Positions 46,788 through 58,704 of a stretch of DNA of 64,000 nt are shown here, in pieces. Source of the DNA: Hippophae tibetana (lineage: Eukaryota; Streptophyta; Magnoliopsida; Rosales; Elaeagnaceae); contig JAZDXN010000029.1 of the NCBI GenBank assembly GCA_037013495.1, forward strand, positions 1,810,501-1,874,500, given 5' to 3'. The translations under genes and the position numbers were made by a program. The notes under the pieces were generated by a model that saw only the letters and a list, made by a program, of their open reading frames with translations, was not told the DNA's origin and did not search any database. Numbering within the stretch: position 1 is the stretch's first letter; every line of letters begins with the position of its first letter.

Positions 46788-48020
46788 TATAAGATTTATG
46801 AGTGTTTGCTATATTCGTGAGTGAGAATTTTAAATGTAATTTAGTTTCTAGGTAAATCTTTCTAGAATAATTTTCAAGCCGAAGAAATAATGGATCTCTA
46901 AATGAAAACATCTTAGATATATCTTTGTTCTTGTGAACATTAAACTTCATATTAGATATATAGAAACATTTGGCATTCAGGTTACTTGATCGATCGAGGT
47001 AAATAGATTGATCAAGAATCAATCTACCTTGATTAAAAAGTCCTCGATTTTATTTTCAAATGTGGTAGATTGATTGAAGTTTAATGCTTAATCAATCATA
47101 TTTGATCTATATAGTCTTAGGATTTATTTTTTGGTACACTAGATTGATTAAGATTTGACTACATCAATCAATGATCTTTTAATCATTACTTGGATCGATT
47201 GAAAAGGGTTTTAATCAATCGAATTTTTTGGTTCGATTAATCGAACTCAACCTAGATTGATCGAACGGTCAAGGTCTAAACTTTAACCTAATTTTTACTT
47301 TAGCTAGATTATTTTATCACTATATTGTCCTCATTCTTTAAAGCTCTTTTAACTGATTTTATCGATAGAATAGTAATAGTCCTTTAAACTATGGTTTCAA
47401 CTATTCTATTTAAACAAACCTAAAGCATACAATTTTCTTAACCAAAATTGAATCAACTTTTGTAACTTATACTTTCTCATTAAATCTTTTTGGAAATTCA
47501 TATTTTTCTAGGGATTTTGTTTTTATTTACAAATTTATTAAATCATCTAGCTAGAGTTGTTCGTTGTTTAATCCGCTCTAGGACACACCTTGCACTTGTG
47601 TTTTGGTGCTAACTTTTTAGGTGCCAACTAAATGGGTTCGATAACTTGTGTGACTCGAGTTTATTGGATCATTGGTCTGGTTCTAAACACCTTGCTTTTG
47701 GAGACTATGAAAGAAAGTAGAGGCTTGTAAGTATGTTACTTGGGGGCATTATCTATGATGGATAGCTTGAGTCCTAGCCTTGTAATAGAATATATTTTCA
47801 TAGATGGTTCAGTGAACCAGTGGTTTTCCTCTTAGATCATTATTGTGGCCTAAATTGTTTTCACTTAAAAGTCTCGTGTATTATTTTTTTATTTTTGCAT
47901 TATTATAATCTACATATGATTGCATATCTGGCCTTCTATGAATTTTTAATTTGGCATATTTCTATTAATTACCTATTCATTCTTTCTTACTAGTTAGATT
48001 TGTAACATAAATACTTTAAA
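46788..48020 (+). repeat. 5' LTR of copia element C
   Basis: About 1.23 kb starting near TATAAGATTTATGAG. Matches 54529-55166 plus 56659-57391. The 46980-47280 part is packed with GATCGATC/GATTGATT-like words. Confidence 0.75.
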
Positions 48021-48069
48021 TTTGTATCAATGTAGGTCATTGGATACACTTAGTTTTGCTTAGGACCTT

Positions 48070-49760
48070 GTTATGGATCATTTGGGAAAGGGTTCGCCTA
48101 CAACCTGTGCTTCTTTCTTTGATGTTTCTAACTATCCCTATTAGAAGGCTCGTATGAGAGCCTCTCTATGTTCTATAATTGAGAATGTTTGGAACTCTAT
48201 CATTTATGGTTGGGAACCACCTACTCTTACCAAAGATAATGTAGTCATTCTTAAACCTAAGGACACGTGGACTGCTAAAGATAAAACTTGTAGTATTTGG
48301 AACCAAAAAAGTATAAATGCTATCTTTAGTACTATGCCTACCGATGAATTTTGTCATACATCTGATGTTGAAACTACCAAGGGTGGTTGGGAAATTTTAG
48401 AGGTTTCCCATAAGAGCACCACTCAAGTTAAAAGAACTAAACTCTACATGTTTGGTACTTAATTTAAAAACCTTAGAATGAATGAAGAAGAAACATTTTC
48501 TAAATTTTATGTTAAATTATATGATATTGCTAACTATTCTGTTAATCTTGGTGAGAAAATTGAGGAATTCAGATTAGTTTGAAATATATTATGCTCTTTT
48601 CCAAATCACTTCCATGTAAAGGTCACTACTATTGATAAAAGCAAAGATGTGGACATCATTAAAATTGAAGAGCTAGTGGGCTCACTCCTAACTTTTGAGA
48701 TGAGCTTTCGAACTCCTAGATAGAACAAAGGTGTTTCTTTCAAAATAGCCATGATTGAAGCTAATGACAACGATGATGATGAACTGGTACTCATAGCTAG
48801 AAGATTGAAGAAAATATTCAACAAAAAGAATCAATAAAGCAAAAGACAATCAAGTCATCAAAAGGATCAGAATCAGAGAGAACTCAAATATGTGAGTTTC
48901 GATGATAAGAAATCTAAACCCACTGGACCTCAATGTTTTGAATGTATGGGTTATGGTCACTTTGCAACTGACTGTACAAACAAGAAGAACGAAATTGGAA
49001 GAGTCTTCAACACTACACTTACTGACTCTGAAAGTGACAATGACAATATAGTTGAATCAAAAAATAGTGACACCAAGTTTTTAGCATTTATTGCAACAAC
49101 TGGTAGACACTTCAATAAGTCTAATATTGATTTAGACAATGAGGAAAATGACTCTGAATTTTTACTAAATAAATTTAGTGCAACTAGTATTGATGAATTA
49201 TTCTTAGATTTAGTAGGACGTAAAAAAGAAAAAGATAGGTTACTTATAGAAGTAACTAAATAAAAAAATGAAATCCTATGAAATAAATTCTTTGGTGCTA
49301 GAAAAAGAGAAACTTGAATTGTCTGAATATATCAATAATCCAAATTCAAGTCTTTTAAGTTTAAAACATGAAAAACAAAATCTAGTGCAGGAACTTTAAC
49401 AATCCAAAGAAGCTTTAAAAAGGCTAATAATTGGAGTTGAAAGGTTGAATAATATTCTTGCTTATGGAAGACCTACTAGATATAAGAAAGATCTAGGCTA
49501 TATAGATGAGCATTCTACGCCATCTTTTTCAAAATTAAGGAAGTTTGTAAAAACTTCAAATATGTCCTCATCACATGCTACACCTTCAACATCAAGAATT
49601 GATATGGTAAGGGCTTCTAACCCTATTCCTACTATTACTTATTATACACAAGGAATAGTTACATCTGTGATTGAAAAGCAAGTTAAATCTATACATGTTT
49701 TTCATAATGTCGTAGGAAATTTTATATCAAACCTAATTGTAGGTTTCTTGTGACATCTCT
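48070..49760 (+). pseudogene. Gag of copia element C (fossil)
   Basis: Plus-strand copia gag. 48154-48462 holds the N-terminal UBN2-like domain (KARMRASL just before, then NGW-like GWEPPT, KDTWTAKDK, TTKGGWEIL, TQVKRTKL). 48480-48720 gives NLGEKIEEF and KIEELVGSLLTFE. 48892-49263 carries a CCHC zinc knuckle (Cys15, Cys18, His23, Cys28; 48934-48975). 49260-49753 is coiled-coil-like, ending in the KDLGYIDEHSTPS phrase usual for copia gag. Gag binds the element RNA in the particle. Broken at several points. Confidence 0.85.
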
Positions 49761-51080
49761 CTATTTTAATATTGTCTTTCATGCTCAATACTTTGAATAC
49801 ATAAATATTTCATTTCTTCCAATGATAAATAAGAAAAATAAAGCAAGGGAAAATCTAAGAAAATGCCAAAGATAACTAAGTCAATTGAACCCAAACACAA
49901 ATATATTAAGAAACCAAAATACAAGAAAATTTGAGTTAGAAAATATTTCTTTTCCCGGTCAACTGATCATCTTTCCTTCTCACTTAAGTATTTTTATTTG
50001 GTACTTGATTGACCCCAAGTAAGTAGATTACTTTTACTATTTTAATTGTTTATTTCTAAGTTTGAGTATAGTTGTTTGTTTCTTAGTGTTATTTCAGTTT
50101 ATTTAAAATTTTCTATTTTGAAAAATTTAAAATTTTAACAAAGGGACTAGAATTGTTCTAATATTGAAATAAACTTCAAATATTGTTTTGGTCACAAAGA
50201 TAAATAAATATTTTAATTGATTCTTCAATGTGTAGTTGAATATCTTATTTTGTGTATTTATATTTTCCTTACATCTAGTTATCAAGGTTGACAAAAACAC
50301 ATTGGACACATATGTATATCATACTTGAAGTTCATAATTAATTATGAGAGATTTTAAGGCTTGAGATAACCTTGACTGTTAAATTGTGTTTGAGATATAT
50401 CTTTCACTTTATAAAATGAAAAGAGGCATACCTACTGTGATGTGTAAAACTAATGCAGTAAACGAAAAGATATACCTCATAACTATTGTGAAAGTCATTA
50501 TACTAGGTATATTAACTCGTGCATATTTCTTTCACACAAAAAATTGATAAAGGAAATAGATAAATACAAAAGATAATTGAATGTACAAAAACAAAGAGCC
50601 ATAAATGGTTATACAAAAAAATAACTAATCCCTCATACAAAAATTATCAAAAATAATGAAAGGGAATTCAAAATAAAGAGTTAATTAAGTTCTCTCTTAG
50701 TAAGTAAAATTTTATTTTCTACAAGTTTCAATTCAACCGTAATTTTTTCATGATAGGTGATACTTTTTTTCTTTAAATCTCTCATAACTACTCATAAATG
50801 GACTAATTATGTACTATTTCAATTCAAATATTTATAATACTTTGAGCAATTGTCAATATGTCACCATATGTGTTTAAGAGTGTATGTGTACTTTATCAGA
50901 ATACTTATGCATATTGTGAATAATTCAATTATGATAAAGAATGATTTGTATTTCAAAATTAATTATTTGAGTGATTTTCATGTTTAAACAAACTAGTACC
51001 TTTTTTTTAATATATAAATATATATATTAAATTTTTATATGATATTTTTTTATATGAAGAAATTGAGTATTTATAAGGCT
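49761..51080. other. Unassigned AT-rich stretch
   Basis: About 1.3 kb with no coding domain, LTR end or repeat that I can recognise; internal to copia element C. Confidence 0.4.
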
Positions 51081-52489
51081 CGGGGGTGATTGCATATTTT
51101 TTGAAACTTTGAATTTCAATCAATCTGAGATAGTGTTGATTGATCAGAGTTTGAATGTCAATCAATCCACGTTATTCTTAATCGATGGAATGGGCTTAGT
51201 TTATATCCTCTCTTATTTCTCCCTCATTCCCCCACGAACCTTAACCCCTCTTTTCACTCCTCCTCTTGGTTTTCACTCAAAAATCCATCAAATCTCTTCG
51301 TTTTTGACCCTAATTCACTTAGAATTCATTATTATATAAATTTCTAGGATCGATTTCTAAAAAATTCACATTTAAGCATAAATAAATAGCACCTTTTATC
51401 TCTATTTTTCTCATATGTTCCTCCAAATAAACACTAATTTTGACAAAAAAAATCACATAAATCTCCTTTTTTTCTCCCCAACAATAGTTCCTTGACTTCT
51501 ATTCTTCAATTCTTTGAGACATTTCAATCAGTTTGTGATTTTTCAATTCATAAGGGAATTTTGGTCTTTTTTTATTTTGTGCTCAGTATTCATGTGGATA
51601 ATAGGTGACAAGAACTCCCACATGGTACTTTATATCCATATTCTTCTCAATAGTGGGACGATGAGTCTGAAATGAGGTATCAAACTACTTTGTCTAAACG
51701 TCCAATTTTACTTGACCACGGATTGAGTTTCATAAAATATAAATCACACAAACCATTATAGCTCTAGGTTGGTAATCCTTGTTCATAGCATCAAAATTAT
51801 GTTGCCCTACCCTAGTTCATAAGTTTATACTAATGTTGGCCCAAAAATTTGTCACCTTGGGCCAATGAGTTTCAAGTTATTTGTTCAAAACAAAACTATT
51901 GATATCTCGATTGAGAGAATCAACACCTTTTTATCTATCACGACCACTTTGGATGTCAATTTTAACTAGAAATGGTATTTCATTTCCAATGAGGATTTAT
52001 TAACCGAACTATTAGGTTTACCCTATATTGGTCTTAATGCTAAACAATTATACATATTGGGTTAATTCGCTCTTTTTTATCGGATTTTGAATAAGATGGT
52101 ATGTGAAAATTTGTTGCCATCCAAGCACTCATGTTCGATTGGTTACCTACAAACCAAGATATAATACTATATTAGAAAAGGAATTGCCTTCAATGTAGGA
52201 ATAATCATTCAAAATGAATTTATAAACCAATCTTAGACCATAAACTCGAGGCTTGGTCTTCCTTATGGTTACTTCATTACACAATTGATTTTGGTTGTAG
52301 ATGTGCAACCAATAAAGGATTTTGATTCCATTCATTTGATAGGTGACATTGAAAATTCAACAATCTCAAGATCATTTGCCTAAACCTCAAAGAGGCATCG
52401 GTCTACTGATTTTGGTACTAGTGGAGGAGTAACCACTGATATTGGAACCAATGGTAGAGCAATATATTACATTTTTGGAGATGAGTGAT
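51080..52489 (+). pseudogene. ORF1-like fossil V
   Basis: 51080-51340 looks like a leader (CTCCCTCATTCCCCCACG, then pyrimidine-rich). 51600-52480 has plus-strand phrases NEDLLTELLGLPYIGLNAKQLY, CENLLPSKHSCSIGYL and SRLGLPYGYFITQL, the style of the 'putative plant transposon protein' domain. Continues briefly after solo LTR Q (53741 to about 53930, QEAMYSTYKLI). It is a relative of the Y ORF1. Broken. Confidence 0.45.
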
Positions 52490-53740
52490 TGATGCAAAAC
52501 TACAAGTGCATAGTATCGTAGTTTTATAATAAAGTGATAAGAAGAACATCGTTCTTAGGGATTGGTAACTTACTTTTGACAAATACCAAAATTATGCTAA
52601 TCTCGATTTTATCTAGAGAAGTCACTAAGGTTGTTGTAATTGGAATTTAAAATAAAATCAATTTAAAGAAAATGTACAAAAAAAAAAGATTTTGTTCGAA
52701 GATCAAATTAATGGGAAGAAAACTTCTAGGAAATCGATTTCACCTAATCACTCACTATGTTTTACTCATCTAGCTAATTTAATTTAATTTTCTTTGTTTG
52801 TTAGCAATCTAAAAAAACATCCAAAAGCCTCTTTCGATAGTCAATTGGAAACATTCTTGTTCATCAATTTACACAAGAGTATGCAATTTGACAAAACAAG
52901 AAAGTATTAAAACGAACGATTTTAACACTACACAGGTTCATACAAGTCTTTCAATCTCTATTTATACCTACGCTGAAATATTCCAAATCTATCCTATAAT
53001 TTCCTCTTTTGATAGTAAATCACAAGACCCAAATCATCTAATTAATGACCAGTTAATTATAAGTAATAAAATCAAAATAAATTAGACAAACATGAAGAGA
53101 AATAATTCAAATTAACTTGGAAAATCAAGCATAGTTCAGAATTAGATTACATCTTTTTTCTAGAATAAAGAAAATTTATTCATGCTAAAAATTAAATTCA
53201 ACATAAACGAATTCACCATGATTTTTATGAGAGCAATTGAAAATAAAATGAATGCCAAACAATCTGCGTTTATGTTCCTCTATCCAGATTTTTCTTCTAT
53301 TTTTCTCTACCTTTTCCTTTTTTTCTTTTATTTTAGTTTTCCAGCGCCTCCCTTCTCTTTCTCTTTCTTTTTGTGTTTTTTTCGTTCGCCCAACACCTCC
53401 ATCTCTTTCTCTATTTCGTTCCTTCTCCTTGTTTCCTTGTTTCTATCTTATATATATATATAAATCACATGCCATTTTTTGTTTCTCTTTTTTTCAGCTT
53501 ATCTTCATTTAAATTTGATCTCAATAAATCTTAATTTAAATTTGATATCAATAAATCTTCATTTAAATTTGAGAGTCCTTAGACGATAAGCTTCTAAAAT
53601 TTTGGATCTTCATTTTCATTAAACTGTAATAAAATTTAAATAATAATAATGAAATCTAAAATCAATAAAAGAAATAAATAAAATTAGACTAAAGTTAAAG
53701 TTGAAAAGTGATAAATTATTTTAAATTATGCAAGTCATCA
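52490..53740 (-). repeat. Solo LTR Q (E family), minus strand
   Basis: 1,251 bp; plus-strand ends TGATGCAAAAC and AAGTCATCA. In reverse it matches the start of the LTR at 63387 onward, with shared phrases such as AATTTTTAGCATGAA and TTTATTCTAGAAAAAAGATG. No primer site or polypurine tract adjoins, so solo. Target duplication not evident. Confidence 0.8.
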
Positions 53741-54528
53741 ATGGGAATATGGAAAATATGTCTGCTTTCGAACCATCTTGTCAAGACCTATTTGAGCTAA
53801 AATGTGAACAAGAATAAAGAAGTGTCAACCAAAATAGATAGTATGCAACAAGAATGACTACCATAGATGAACGACAAGAGGCTATGTATTCCACATATAA
53901 ACTCATAGTGTGGTGTTCAACCACCAGGATAATGATCATTTTCTTATTTTATTTTCTTTGCATTATATTATTTCTTTAGTTGTTCAAAATCATTTTGTTT
54001 TTGACTTTTTGTGTTTAACGTGCAATTATAATCTTTTTATTGATGTACTTGGATCTTACCATTTAATACACTTTATATTTGCTTCACTTGCTTGTCTTTA
54101 CTTTTTCTTTGTGTTATTTATTCATATAACAAAAAAGGGAAAAAATTATTGAGCATTAATCAAAAATAAAAAAAGGTAGAGTTAATTTAAGGGGAGAAAA
54201 GTTAATTGAAAATATTTTAACTTAATTTGACAATCCTTTTTTAGAGAGATTACACATAGGTAGAGTTAAAATTTCCAATCCATTGATTACTCACTATTGC
54301 TTCCCTTATCTATTGTTTTATACACTAAACTAATGAATAATGAGTCTTTCAAGATAAGTTGCATGGTTGTTTGTGTTTTTATTTTTCAGTGTAGATATGA
54401 GCTATCAAGATTCAAGTAAAGATAGTTTCATCGGATCATAGGATAGTTTCACTAGGTATAATTTATTTTTATTATGAGTGTCATATAGAGAGAGGTTTTG
54501 TCACACAAATATGCAAATGGGAGAGATT
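53741..54528 (+). other. End of fossil V and 3' non-coding part of copia element C
   Basis: 53741-53930 continues V. 53930-54500 is AT-rich and unassigned; purine-rich AAAAAAGGGAAAAAATTATTGAG occurs near 54128. The tract AAATGGGAGAGAT at about 54516-54528 precedes the 3' LTR and is the likely copia polypurine tract. Confidence 0.5.
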
Positions 54529-55166
54529 GTAAGATTTATGAGTATTGGAGATATTCATGAACAATATATCTAAATGTAATTTAGTTTTTAGGTAAGTCTT
54601 TCAAGAATACTTTTCAAGCTGAAGAAACAATTGAGCTCTAAACAAACACATCCCAGATACATCTTTGTTCTTATACACATTAGATTTCTTATTAGACGCA
54701 TAAGAGCATTTTACATTTAGGCTACTTGATCCATCGAGAAATATCTAGATCGATCAATATAAGTAGATCGATCAAAATTCGATCTATTTTGATTAAAAAT
54801 TCCTCGATTTTATTTTTAAATGAGATGGATCAGTTGGAGTTTAATGCTCAATCGATTGAAGACTAGATCAATCGAGAATCGATCACATTTTATCTATCTA
54901 GTTTCATGATTTATTTTTTGGTACCCTAGATCAAACAAGATTTGGCTAGATCAATCGATCCTCTTTCAATTGTTGCTTGGATTGATCGAAAAGGGCTTCA
55001 ATATATCATCATTTTTGATTTGATCGATTGAGCTCGGCCTAGATTGATCGAGTAACCAGGATTTCAACTTTAATCTAATTTTTACTCGAGCTAAATTATA
55101 TTATCTCTATATTATCCTTATTCTTTAAATCTTTTTTTAACTAATTTTATGAACATAATAGTAATA
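54529..55166 (+). repeat. 3' LTR of copia element C, left part
   Basis: Starts TGTAAGATTTATGAG after the polypurine tract; matches 46788-47385. Interrupted by a solo G LTR. Confidence 0.78.
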
Positions 55167-56658
55167 TGTGATGACTCTATGAAAATAGAGTCATTAGCAC
55201 ACGTTTTTATTTAATATTTACTTGTTTTATTCAATAAATAGTATTTTTTGAGTCAAAAATATTAAAAAATAATTTTTTTAATGAAAAGGGGTGAAAATAT
55301 AATTTTTGGGATTTTTCTATAATTTTTAACGTGGGACCAATCAGGAAGTGTCATATGGCATGCCACGTAGGCAGAGGAGCTGACTAGGTAAGCCATGCAG
55401 ACGTCATGTAAGCATGGAGAGATAATCACGTTGTGCTATGTGTGAGGAGGACGAAACACATGCCACGTGTCAGCACAACGTTCAATTTGAGTTTGAAAAT
55501 CGATCAACATGTCATGCCACGTTTCACCATACTATTACTCTACGCATTCCACCTGTGTGCTACGCCATTCATTTATGCAAATCACGTCATACCACGTGTC
55601 ATTGACTCAGCAAGCATTGACTCTGACCAGTTTTCCCTACCACGTGTCTTACTGTGATTGGTTGAAATTGTCAATTTTGCTTGTTTTGATCGTAACCCTT
55701 GATCTGAAGTTGATCGGATGGTCCATATTGCACCTGAGCTTTATTTAAGCCTCTAATCACTCCATAAACCCTAATTGGCCTCCATTAGCATAATTTTGGT
55801 CAATTTTTGGAGCTAAAAAGAGAGAAAAATACAAGAAAATTCAAGAGATGACACAATTTTGGTGGAGATTCACGAGGAGATTAATTGTTTTTCTTCTTCT
55901 ACTCTTTTCTTTATCAATTTTATGTCTTTCTTTGTGAAAAATATGAGATTTATGAACATAATTATGTGTAATTAATTTATTAATCTAAGGATCTTATGAA
56001 CCTAATTTTCACTATGTGATGATCTAAAATTTTACCCCAATTATAATTATATTATTAATCTGATTTGTATGCTATTAATTGTTTGGCCAACAATTTATCT
56101 ATAGAGGCAATTAAATAGATTTGAGATAATTATTTAATTGTTTGTCTTGATTAAATAACATGCATAGTTTCTAGGTATAGATGTATGATTCTTATGTATG
56201 TGATCCATAATTGATGAACTTAATAAGTAGTATGCAATTTAATTGGCATAAAAATGTGATTAAATTAATTCATATATGGTGTATAGTTTACTTTAGAAAG
56301 GAATACATACTAGGTTAGATTCAATTGATCATGTAATTAATTAATATTATATTAGGGGGGATTTTAGTGATTCACATGTTTAGAAAATTAGGGGATTAAG
56401 TATTTCTAGATATTTTCTCATATATCTTTTTAGTTACCAAATTTGATTTAATTAATTATTGCTAGTTAATTTTAGTTATTTTAATTTTGCTTCATTAAAA
56501 TATAAAAACACCAAAAAAATTGATTTTTATTATTTTTAGTTTTAAAAATTAGTTTCTAATAAAATAATCTTCGTGGGAACGATATTTACTTATCATTATA
56601 TTACTTGTTACGATATGTATACTTCCATATTCATTGCACACATAATTTGTGTGGCCAT
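55167..56658 (+). repeat. Solo LTR of family G
   Basis: About 1.49 kb from TGTGATGACTC to GTGTGGCCAT, flanked by the 5-bp duplication TAATA (55162-55166 and 56659-56663). Same family as the G LTRs; no internal sequence. U3 has three CACGTG boxes (55464, 55593, 55641). Confidence 0.88.
55464..55646 (+). promoter_or_regulatory. CACGTG cluster in solo G LTR
   Basis: Perfect CACGTG at 55464-55469, 55593-55598 and 55641-55646, each in a CCACGTGTC/CACGTGTCAT-like context, plus CACGTC and CACGTT near-matches between. Typical ABRE/G-box form. Confidence 0.65.
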
Positions 56659-57391
56659 TAATAGGCCTTTCACCAAGGGCTTCACCATATTCTATTTAAT
56701 CAAACCTAAAGCATACGGTTTTCTTAACCACAATTGAATCAACTTTAGCAACTTATGCTCTCTCTTTAAATTTGTTTTGTAAAATCATTTTCTATTAGGC
56801 TTCTTTGTTTAGTTAATCTATCAAACATTCTGTGGTTATATTTGATTGATTAATAAGCCTACCTTATTTATGATCATGTTCTTAATTATTTTTCCTAGGG
56901 TTTCTAAGGATTTTTTTTATCTATAAATTTATTAAATCATCTAGCTATAATTTTTCATTATTTAATCCACTCTAAGATACACCTTGCACTTGGGTCTTTA
57001 TGCTAATTTTAAGGTGCCAACTGAATGGGTACGATAGCTCGTGTGACTCGAGTTTATTGGAATGTTGATCCAGATCCAAATACCGTACTTGTAGAGATTG
57101 TGAAAGAAAGTGGAGGCTTTTAAGTAGGTTACTTGGAGGCATTATCTGTGATGGGTAGTTTGAGTCCTAGCCTTCCAATCAAACATATTTTTATAATGGA
57201 TAGTTAGGTGGTGTAGTGGACCTGTGTTTTCCTTATGGTTCATTGTTGTGGCCTAGGTTGTTTCAATATAAAAATCTCATGTTTCATTTCGTATTTCTAC
57301 ATTATTTTAATCTACTTGTAATTGCATGTCTAACCATCTATAAATTTTTAATTTGGCATAATTAGAACTGTAACATAAATACTTTTTAGAT
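56659..57391 (+). repeat. 3' LTR of copia element C, right part
   Basis: Resumes the C LTR after the solo G LTR; matches 47385-48020 and 7130-7972. Confidence 0.75.
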
Positions 57392-58704
57392 GTTAAGTAC
57401 TTAACCAAGGTCTCCCTTACTTTGCAATATTTTATCGACTCTAGACTAATTCCCACTATACATTATAGCCCTGTGGATAAAGAAAGGGCTATATTACTCT
57501 TTACGATAACATCCACCAAGCGTTATAGATGTTAGGGTAATAATCAATTAGAAAGTTAAACTTTCTACAAGTAATCACCATTTGAAGTATTTATTCCCCC
57601 AACTAATTACAATTTTTTGTGCTAAAGTGGGAAATTTTCCAAAGGTGAGCTTTTGCTATAGCCTAGTGAATTATTGACTCCAACTATTGAACGATCTCAC
57701 ATTCAGGACTACGTTTTCAGGGTGAATACATGCAATCTCTCCATGAGATGCAAAGGTTACAACTCTCTCATGCATGAATTGATTACAATAAGTGAGGGTA
57801 CACGAGAATCCTGGATTTTATTTTGTCTACAAACCACCTGAATCCACACCTGGATATGAAGAAAATTCGGGTGACATGGAAAATTGAGCTCCAACCATTT
57901 TTCTAGCTTATTTTTATGTATTGTTATTTTATTTTTATGTTTCCTTTTGTTTTTAGCTTTTATGTACTTTATTTTATTTTTGTTATTGTGAACAATGTTG
58001 TTATTTAGAACTATTAATTTTATAAATGTTAGGTAATGTGTGATTCATGAAAAATACACAGTGATTCTCTCAGTGTGATAGAAACTGAGTTAGATGATGG
58101 ATGCAACATGAGTAACAACATCACCTACTTAATCACATTGCATTATTACAAGTGGGTAACTTTTTCTTCTTCTTTATCTATGATTTTTGTTTGAAACATT
58201 GAAGATAATGTACATTCTAGGTTGAGGGTGGAAGAAAAGTTACTTATGAAATTATGGTTTTTAAATTTTTTTAAACATTTGTTTACTATTGTTTAGTTGA
58301 TTAGGGACATTTAGGTCCAATAAAATAAAAATAAAAAATTTGATATAAAATTATCATGCTTTTAGCTAATTTAAAGTGAGTAATTGAATCTTTATGCATT
58401 TTTTATTTGATGTCTTAAACATATTCATGGATTATTGTAAGGATTATTTCTATTAATAGTTTATGGTTTATGCTTAGATGTTAAGATTGAGATAAACCTA
58501 AAATTAGTGTATAGGAATCAAATAGTAGAGACTACCTTGTGAGATTATTGAGCCTATATCATTTTATTTTGAGTGATAATACTTAATGTACTCTTTTAAA
58601 CAGTTTCTTATTATTTCTAATTGAGATTATCAGTTTTGTAGTCCTTTGTATCTATGTTGGCTTCCCATATACAAAAACAAAATCTGTTTATTTTACTTAT
58701 TTTA
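57392..58704 (+). pseudogene. ORF1-like segment (right part) and 3' region of element Y (fossil)
   Basis: 57400-57890 has coding-like phrases (SLTLQYFIDSRLIPT, VDKERAILLF) of the 'putative plant transposon protein' style. 57890-58640 is non-coding, with an internal motif GATAATGTAC followed by a G-rich tract (58205-58240) and AT-rich sequence resembling 600-930. I see no clear terminal polypurine tract before the LTR-like sequence at 58705. Broken. Confidence 0.5.

Larger units (their letters stand above)
46788..57391 (+). mobile_element. Element C, Ty1/copia fossil with nested insertions
   Basis: 5' LTR 46788-48020, primer-like site 48021-48034, gag 48070-49760, then mostly unassigned and inserted sequence, polypurine tract about 54515-54528, and 3' LTR 54529-57391 (split by a solo G LTR). 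Flanks GTTAC (46783-46787) and GTTAA (57392-57396) fit a 5-bp duplication with one change. I see gag but no recognisable integrase or reverse transcriptase. Broken many times. Confidence 0.7.

Noticed and set aside
53182-53512. Two hydrophobic plus-strand frames
   Set aside because: They lie antisense in solo LTR Q within a pyrimidine-rich stretch; no family resemblance.
55433-55748. Two frames in the solo G LTR
   Set aside because: Same U3 region; frames overlap the CACGTG boxes and are not conserved among copies.
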